A stretch of DNA of 27,562 nt from JBNRMR01 sp050942895 (GTDB taxonomy: Bacteria; Bacillota; Clostridia; Christensenellales; UBA1750): positions 1 to 27,562 of the forward strand of contig JBMNOE010000030.1 in assembly GCA_050942895.1 (NCBI GenBank), read 5' to 3'. The notes below the pieces were generated by a model. The model was given only the letters and a program-made list of their open reading frames with translations, ran no database searches and was not told the DNA's origin. Numbering within the stretch: position 1 is the first letter of the stretch; each line of letters starts with the position of its first letter. Position numbers and translations under genes: made by a program. Below, one piece after another: positions 22,831-27,562 of this stretch.

Positions 22831-22992
22831 CTATGATGCGTAGTAACTCCCATTTTTCCTCTTTTTTGGCTTTGCAGGGAAAAGCGTGCCCAAAGATTGT
22901 ACCTGCGCGATCGCGGTCTCCTTGCCTCTTTCGATAAATGAATTAATTAAACAGAGCAATTCATCCGTATCGGGTGAGTTTGCGCCGCAGTG
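22831..22992 (-). pseudogene. Broken small ORF of the relic element
   Basis: A minus-strand frame reading HCGANSPDTDELLCLINSF..., with KPKKRKNGSYYAS at the end, closes at 22831. The same frame continues upstream past an in-frame TAG (22993-22995) into VSAYYLVERNSINLSENGFLEETV, up to repeat copy 2. The composition is protein-like and the two parts read naturally through the stop, so it looks like a small gene with a nonsense mutation. I do not recognise the family. It precedes the integrase remnant on the same strand, as accessory genes of integrative elements often do. Confidence 0.4.
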
Positions 22993-23072
22993 CTAAACAG
23001 TTTCTTCAAGAAAACCGTTTTCACTAAGATTTATGCTATTCCTCTCAACCAGATAATATGCCGAAACCTACT

Positions 23073-23190
23073 CGCACTCCTGAGATGCCTCCTTAAATCG
23101 TAGTATTTCCCTTGATTTTAGACGGTTTTCGGCATTCGCATTATCTGTTTTATTTTTTCAAAGTTGTAAGCATCAAAAAATCATCAGCCT
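23073..23190. repeat. Diverged direct repeat, copy 2
   Basis: Pairs with copy 1 at 22097-22227 (see there); about 118 bp with small gaps and roughly two thirds of positions alike by eye. On the minus strand it contains TTTAAGGAGGCATC, a strong ribosome-binding site, just upstream of the broken ORF ending at 22831. Confidence 0.7.
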
Positions 23191-23387
23191 ATATACCATT
23201 GCGTATTATTCAAGAGCATTAAAGAAGCATATTTATTTTACCATGTTTGCCGGCGTGTAAATGACGGATATTGCCCGCCGACCCGCGATCTGACATGCGG
23301 CTTGCTAAACTTGATATACCATGATGGCCTAATGTGAACAACAAAAATTATACAATGGCTGATCAAGGGCCTAAAAGGAGCAAAGCG

Positions 23388-23768
23388 ATGAACGATTGCA
23401 GCTATCAAAACGCCGATGGCTATTTCCGCCTTCGCGCCGCGGCCATTATAATCGAGGAGGGCCATGACCTGATGGCCAAAAACCCGAAGGACCCATACTA
23501 TTACGCCGTCGGCGGCGGCATTTACCTGAACGAAAGCGCTAAGGATGCCAGGCTTAAGTGCCACGAAGCCGCCCTATATTCCCTGATGAAGCCCAAGGGA
23601 AAGATTACTCTGCCCAAAGGCATGGGGATATCCCAGACCGGCGAGCGCGAGCAGGCTTTCTGGCTGCCCTTAAACAGCCTTGATGGAAAACATCCTTTCC
23701 CCCCATTCTTCAAGGATAAACTTTTGAAAATGGGCGATACAATAGAACATATAGTTACCCATGAGTGA
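23388..23768 (+). CDS. Nudix-hydrolase-like protein lacking the Nudix box
   Basis: A 126-aa protein that matches a Nudix subfamily at both ends: GYFRLRAAAIIIEEGHDLMAKN then DPYYYAVGGGIYLNESAKDA at the N-terminus, and CHEAALYSLMKPKG, REQAFWLPLNSLD and FFKDKL..MGDTIEHIVTHE at the C-terminus. In intact relatives the region after ESAEDA continues into REVYEETG, the metal-binding core of the Nudix box, plus a strand of about 30 residues before CHE. Here ARLKC joins the two parts in frame, so that core is absent and pyrophosphohydrolase activity is not expected. The ATG has an AAGGAG site at 7 nt, so translation may persist. It lies beside the relic region, in keeping with local decay. I treat it as a CDS because the frame is intact. 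Confidence 0.7.
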   Translation: MNDCSYQNADGYFRLRAAAIIIEEGHDLMAKNPKDPYYYAVGGGIYLNESAKDARLKCHEAALYSLMKPKGKITLPKGMGISQTGEREQAFWLPLNSLDGKHPFPPFFKDKLLKMGDTIEHIVTHE

Positions 23769-23773
23769 ACAAA

Positions 23774-23798
23774 AAGGCCGCGCAAAACTGCGCAGCCT
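23774..23798. terminator. Bidirectional terminator between the Nudix-like gene and valS
   Basis: AAGGC-C-GCGCA pairs with TGCGC-A-GCCTT around AAAC, flanked by T-rich tracts on both strands (TTATTTTCTC on plus, TTTTTGTTC on minus). It serves both convergent genes. Confidence 0.8.
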
Positions 23799-23813
23799 TT
23801 TATTTTCTCAAGC

Positions 23814-26447
23814 CTACTTAAGGGCCGAAAGCTTTTCAAGCAAAGCATCCTTAAGGGTGATGTTTTTCTTAAGCTTTTCCTTTTCGGCATCCACCACGCT
23901 CTGGGGGGCCTTGGCCACAAAGCCCTGATTGTTCAGCTTGCCCTGCGCCCTTGATATCTCGCCCTCCACGTTTTTAAGCTCCTTTTCAAGCCGCTCGATC
24001 TCCTTTTCCATGTCCAGCAACTCCTCCAGGGGCATGAATGCCTCGCCGGCGGCGCATATGGCGGAAACGGCGTTCTTAGGAGCCTGATAGCGCTCGTCGA
24101 TTATCTCCACCGAAGCGGCGCTTGCCAGCCTTTCAAAGTACTGGGCGCCCTCCCGTATGGCCTCTTTGTTAAAGTCCGCACCCGCCAGCAGCAGAATTCT
24201 CGCCTTCCTTGACGGCGGCACATTCCTTTCTGCCCTCACCGCGCGCACGCTTCTGATTATGTCCATTATCCCCTGCATATCCTGCGCATCGGCCTCGAAG
24301 CGGGGGAAGTCCTCTGCCTTGGGCCAATCGGAGAGCATTATGAAGCCTTTCTCCGGCTCCAGATAGCCGTATATCTCCTCCGTTATAAAGGGCATGAAGG
24401 GGTGCATCAGCTTCAGCACGCAGGTTAAAGCCCGTCGCAGCGTCCATCTGGCGGCGGCGGCAGCGCCTTCGTCACCGCCGTACATGGCGGCCTTTGAAAG
24501 CTCCAGATACCAGTCGCAAAGCTCAGTCCATATAAAATCGTACAGCTTCTGAGCGGCAAGTCCCAGGTCATATTCGTTCAAATAATCCGTCATTTCCTTC
24601 GTTACTTCCGCGCAGCGCGTCAATATCCACTTATCGGCCATCGAAAGCTTTTCCGGGTTTTCTTCTCCCTTTAGGTTCATTATAGAAAAACGGGAAGCGT
24701 TCCATAGCTTGTTGGCAAAGTTCCTGGCGGACTCCATCTTTTCATCGCTCAAGCGCATGTCGTTGCCCGGCGCCACGCCGAATATCAGCGAGAAGCGCAG
24801 CGCGTCGGCGCCGAACTTGTCGGAAGCCTCCAGCGGATCGATGCCGTTGTTAAGGGACTTGCTCATCTTCCTGCCCAATGCATCCCGCACCAGGCCATGG
24901 ATCAGCACATCCTCAAAGGGTTTTTCGTCCAAATATTTAAGGCCGGAGAAAATCATCCTTGAAACCCAGAAAGTGATTATGTCATAGCCCGTCACCAGCA
25001 CTGATGTCGGGTAGAAAAACTCCAGCTCCTTCGTCTTTTCCGGCCATCCCAATGTGGAAAAGGGCCAAAGTGCCGATGAGAACCATGTGTCCAGCACGTC
25101 CTCATCCTGACGGAGGCTTTCGCCCTCGCACTTGGTGCATTTTTTAGGTGTTTCCGCCGCCACGATCACTTCGCCACAGTCGTCGCAGTACCAAACGGGG
25201 ATTCTGTGGCCCCACCATAGCTGGCGGGATATGCACCAGTCGCGGGTGTTTTCCATCCAGTGGAAATACTGCTTTTCAAAGCGCTTTGGCACGAAGTTAA
25301 TGTCGCCTTCCCGCACGGCAGCTATCGCCGGCTTTGCAAGCGGAACCATCTTCACGAACCACTGCAAGGAAACCAGAGGCTCCACCGTTTCGCCGCAGCG
25401 GTAGCATGTGCCGACGCTGTGGTCATAGTTTTCAACCTTCACCAAGAGCCCCAATGCCTTCAAATCCTCGACAACAGCAGCCCTGCACTCCATGCCCTTC
25501 ATGCCGGCATACTTGCCGCAGGCCTCTGTCATGGTGCCGTCGTCATTCATCACTCGGTCGATCGCAAGGCCATGGCGCATAGCCACGTCGAAGTCATTGG
25601 GATCATGGGCAGGGGTCATCTTAACGGCGCCGGTGCCGAACTCCTTTTCCACGTAATCATCAGCCACCACGGGGATTTCCCTGTTCCTCAGCGGCAGCAT
25701 CAGCGTTTTCCCTATGAGATGCTGATATCTTTCATCCTCAGGGTTGACAGCAACGCCGGTATCGCCCAGCATGGTTTCCGGCCTTGTGGTGGCCACGACC
25801 ACGCCCTCGCCGCCTTCCGGCATGGGATAATGTATGTGATACAGGAAGGATGATTGCTCCTCGTATTCAACTTCGGCATCGGAAAGAGCCGTCCGGCAGT
25901 CGGGGCACCAGTTGATTATCCTGTCCCCTCTGTAGATAAGCCCGTCGTTATACAGCTTCACAAAGACTTCAAGCACCGCCCTGGAGCAGCCCTCGTCCAT
26001 TGTGAACCGTTCTTTTGACCAGTCGCAGGAGGCGCCTATCCTTCTGGCCTGCTTGACGATTGTGCCGCCGTACTGCTCCTTCCACTCCCAGGCCCTTTCA
26101 AGAAACTTTTCCCGGCCGATATCCTTCTTTGTCAGGCCCTCTTTAGCCATCGCTTCCACTATCTTCACCTCTGTGGCGATGGACGCGTGGTCTGTTCCCG
26201 GCAGCCAAAGGGTAGCATCGCCCAGCATCCTGTGGAAGCGGGTCAATATGTCCTGCATGGTGATATCAAGGGCGTGGCCGATATGGAGCTGGCCGGTGAT
26301 ATTTGGCGGGGGCATCACTATGCAGAAGGGCTTTTTCCCTTCTTCAACATTGCCCGCAAAGGCGCCGGAGCTTTCCCATTGCTGATATAGTCTTTGCTCC
26401 GATCCCTGGGGCTCATAGGTCTTGCCCATCGTAAATTCATGTTCCAT
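23814..26447 (-). CDS. valS: Valyl-tRNA synthetase
   Basis: Class I synthetase that charges tRNA-Val and edits mischarged threonine. It is 877 aa, normal for the family. Motifs include the nucleotide-binding HIGH (55-58) after PPPNITGQL, the editing-domain GTDHASIATE and ATTRPETMLGDTGVAV blocks, zinc-like Cys pairs in NWCPDC and YCDDCG/CTKC, and KMSKS (527-531). The C-terminus is a coiled coil (LLDMEKEIERLEKELKNVEGEI) ending LLEKLSALK. The start at 26447 has an AGGAGG site. The longer frame up to 26672 runs through the T-box terminator and is not used. Confidence 0.97.
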   Translation of the reverse strand: MEHEFTMGKTYEPQGSEQRLYQQWESSGAFAGNVEEGKKPFCIVMPPPNITGQLHIGHALDITMQDILTRFHRMLGDATLWLPGTDHASIATEVKIVEAMAKEGLTKKDIGREKFLERAWEWKEQYGGTIVKQARRIGASCDWSKERFTMDEGCSRAVLEVFVKLYNDGLIYRGDRIINWCPDCRTALSDAEVEYEEQSSFLYHIHYPMPEGGEGVVVATTRPETMLGDTGVAVNPEDERYQHLIGKTLMLPLRNREIPVVADDYVEKEFGTGAVKMTPAHDPNDFDVAMRHGLAIDRVMNDDGTMTEACGKYAGMKGMECRAAVVEDLKALGLLVKVENYDHSVGTCYRCGETVEPLVSLQWFVKMVPLAKPAIAAVREGDINFVPKRFEKQYFHWMENTRDWCISRQLWWGHRIPVWYCDDCGEVIVAAETPKKCTKCEGESLRQDEDVLDTWFSSALWPFSTLGWPEKTKELEFFYPTSVLVTGYDIITFWVSRMIFSGLKYLDEKPFEDVLIHGLVRDALGRKMSKSLNNGIDPLEASDKFGADALRFSLIFGVAPGNDMRLSDEKMESARNFANKLWNASRFSIMNLKGEENPEKLSMADKWILTRCAEVTKEMTDYLNEYDLGLAAQKLYDFIWTELCDWYLELSKAAMYGGDEGAAAAARWTLRRALTCVLKLMHPFMPFITEEIYGYLEPEKGFIMLSDWPKAEDFPRFEADAQDMQGIMDIIRSVRAVRAERNVPPSRKARILLLAGADFNKEAIREGAQYFERLASAASVEIIDERYQAPKNAVSAICAAGEAFMPLEELLDMEKEIERLEKELKNVEGEISRAQGKLNNQGFVAKAPQSVVDAEKEKLKKNITLKDALLEKLSALK

Positions 26448-26501
26448 TATATAAAACCTCCTGTATTCGTCCAGCCTTGCTTTCGCGGCGCTTCTTAGGG
26501 A

Positions 26502-26555
26502 GAGGCGATGGCTTCGCGGCAAGCGAAGCCTCGCCTCGTGGGCGGGCGGGCCCAC
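26502..26555. repeat. Two GC-rich hairpins in the valS 5' untranslated region
   Basis: GAGGCGA-T-GGCTTCGC pairs with GCGAAGCC-TCGCCTC (26502-26537; 15 bp plus a one-base bulge, 5-nt loop). Next is GTGGGC/GCCCAC (26538-26555). They lie between the T-box terminator and the valS ribosome-binding site and differ in composition from the AT-rich flanks. The form resembles REP/BIME-type palindromes. No T-tract follows on the minus strand. Confidence 0.65.
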
Positions 26556-26623
26556 CGCTGGCGGAATAGACCTGTAAGCAAAAAGCATAACGCAACTTAT
26601 GACGCAATCTATGCATTTTTGCA

Positions 26624-26657
26624 ATAAAAAAACGATCCATCGCCTGTATAGGGCGAT
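26624..26657 (-). terminator. T-box terminator upstream of valS
   Basis: ATCGCC pairs with GGCGAT (26639-26657) and is followed by seven Ts (26626-26632) on the minus strand. It overlaps the 3' side of the T-box, as in known antiterminator/terminator switches. Confidence 0.88.
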
Positions 26658-26893
26658 TGACCGCGGTGCCACCTATTTTCACTTCATTTTATAATTTTAT
26701 AAAAATATAAAAACCATCATGAAGCCTCGCGCCATAACGGAGCCGACCCGTGCGCCGCTAAAGCATTATATAAAAGCCCTCACAGCGCCTTCTCTGATGC
26801 GACCTTCGGCATCGCTTTTCCTAAACACCCTTTCAGCCAACGGGGCATTCTCTCTTTTGGCAGCCAAAACCTACTCCTCATCTTCAAGGAATT
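26624..26893 (-). promoter_or_regulatory. T-box leader of valS
   Basis: The conserved T-box AGGTGGCACCGCGG is at 26661-26674 on the minus strand, directly before a terminator. About 220 nt of leader precede it. Stem I features include GATGAGGAGTAGG (near 26875) and, on its 3' side, AAGGTCGCATC, where GTC (26801-26803) is a valine codon in the position of a specifier. Uncharged tRNA-Val would bind the leader and favour the antiterminator, raising valS expression. The specifier is inferred from the gene and local sequence. Confidence 0.92.
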
Positions 26894-26899
26894 TAATAT

Positions 26900-26929
26900 A
26901 TTATATAGCATATTCCACGAAATCGTCAA
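26900..26929 (-). promoter_or_regulatory. Sigma-A promoter of the valS T-box transcript
   Basis: -35 TTGACG (26924-26929) and -10 TATAAT (26900-26905), 18-bp spacing; transcription starts near 26893. It slightly precedes the end of the YkgJ-like gene (stop at 26938). Confidence 0.8.
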
Positions 26930-26937
26930 GTGCTCCC

Positions 26938-27477
26938 TCAGCGTTTTTCCTCTGTTTTTCCCGACATCCTTGAAAGCAGCTCATATATTCCGCTCTGTGC
27001 GTCAATTTGTCTTGAAGTGTCCTCTATGAACATTCTTAGTTTATCACTTTGCCAGAGAACCACCGCAGCCTCCTCCACCGCCTTAACAAACTGCGCGCTC
27101 AACCCCTTTTTGCCATGCTCATAAAGCGGGCACATGGCGGCGGCTCTTGCGTCTATCCTCACCGATAGATTCCCGTCTTTGCTGTAGGGCGTCAGCGGAA
27201 AGATTCTGCAGGCCAATGGCCGCTGCTCTCTTGGGCATTCGCCCTTACACACCAGCACAGGATTTTTCCCCTTATAATCATAGTAAAGCTTATACCAGTC
27301 GGTTTTTGCGCAGTAGAGCTGCTCCTCACCCGGGAAAAGCGCCATGCCCGTTATGCTGTCATCCTCCGGCTCCCGGCAGCAGGCCGCCCCGCAGATGTCG
27401 CCGCAATCGCTTTTTAGCGGCGTCACATCCCTTAGCATCTCCATCGCTCTGATTATAAGATCTTTTTCACTCTCCAC
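26938..27477 (-). CDS. YkgJ-family cysteine cluster protein
   Basis: Cytoplasmic protein of the YkgJ family, thought to bind zinc or an iron-sulfur cluster; its function is not established. Cysteines occur as Cys25-x3-Cys29-x3-Cys33-Cys34 in CGDICGAACC, then Cys77-x3-Cys81 (CKGECP), Cys90 in ACRIFP and Cys116 in MCPLY. The CxxxCP, PxxCRxFP and CPL blocks are the family core. A GTG at 27477 is used as start: the ATG at 27507 lies 3 bp after the predicted -10 box and so before the transcription start, while the GTG has an AGAGG about 10 nt upstream. With this start the protein is 179 aa. Confidence 0.75.
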   Translation of the reverse strand: MESEKDLIIRAMEMLRDVTPLKSDCGDICGAACCREPEDDSITGMALFPGEEQLYCAKTDWYKLYYDYKGKNPVLVCKGECPREQRPLACRIFPLTPYSKDGNLSVRIDARAAAMCPLYEHGKKGLSAQFVKAVEEAAVVLWQSDKLRMFIEDTSRQIDAQSGIYELLSRMSGKTEEKR

Positions 27478-27510
27478 TTTCGTATCGCCTCTTTCTCTTC
27501 CTGCCATAAT

Positions 27511-27538
27511 TCTATACGGCCTACTTGCATGCTGTCAA
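27511..27538 (-). promoter_or_regulatory. Promoter of the YkgJ-like gene
   Basis: -35 TTGACA (27533-27538), 16-bp spacer, -10 TATAGA (27511-27516), near the window edge. Confidence 0.65.
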
Positions 27539-27562
27539 GGCCGAGCTGCTTTGCGGGAGGGG

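Larger units (their letters stand above)
21952..23387. other. 1.4-kb decayed region without an intact gene
   Basis: Apart from the promoter near 21991, this stretch holds two diverged direct repeats, the integrase remnant and a broken small ORF. The rest is AT-rich sequence with stops in all frames. No tRNA or clear attachment site was found. It is best read as the residue of an integrated element. Confidence 0.6.

Noticed and set aside
26448..26672. N-terminal extension of valS (75 extra residues)
   Set aside because: It would be translated from the T-box terminator and the GC-rich hairpins; the AGGAGG site and family length support the start at 26447.

Overview
The window looks like a chromosomal segment of a spore-forming bacterium of the Bacillota, most likely class Clostridia. 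The evidence is a yqfC-yqfD-phoH-pgpH-ybeY-era block, strong AGGAGG ribosome-binding sites, sigma-A promoters, a valS T-box leader and a cobalamin riboswitch. Coding density is high and most genes lie on the minus strand. I do not assign a genus.

Layout from left to right: (1) 42-3190, a vitamin B12-type ABC importer (ATPase, permease, binding lipoprotein) behind a near-consensus promoter, a cobalamin riboswitch and an intrinsic terminator. (2) 3200-10243, a minus-strand run of yqfC, yqfD, phoH, pgpH, ybeY and era, then a DUF3887-like lipoprotein and a small protein that resembles type II dehydroquinase without its active site. (3) 10370-12589, plus-strand purC and a dacF-type D,D-carboxypeptidase ending at a bidirectional terminator. 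(4) 12618-21605, a minus-strand aromatic amino acid supercluster: tyrA with its own promoter, then a Phe/Tyr-rich leader peptide with a terminator, then aroB, aroA, aroC, an aroK-aroE fusion, aroF, pheA and aroD. These genes encode every step from erythrose-4-phosphate plus PEP to chorismate, and on to phenylpyruvate and hydroxyphenylpyruvate. (5) 21613-21951, a DsrE-like protein. (6) 21952-23387, a decayed mobile-element region with a dead tyrosine recombinase, a second broken frame and a pair of diverged direct repeats. (7) 23388-23768, a Nudix-type protein that has lost its Nudix box. (8) 23814-26929, valS under a T-box. (9) 26938-27538, a YkgJ-like cysteine-cluster protein.

The most notable element is the leader at about 20410-20676. 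A 39-codon peptide has 10 aromatic residues (5 Tyr, 5 Phe) in a stretch of 16. It is followed by a 13-bp terminator stem with a T-tract. The last codons of the peptide can pair over 11 positions with the 5' arm of that terminator. This is the full logic of ribosome-mediated attenuation, placed in front of a whole shikimate operon in a Gram-positive-type genome, where T-boxes or protein regulators would be the usual expectation. The same window controls valS with a T-box and the B12 importer with a riboswitch, so three different RNA mechanisms occur within 27 kb.
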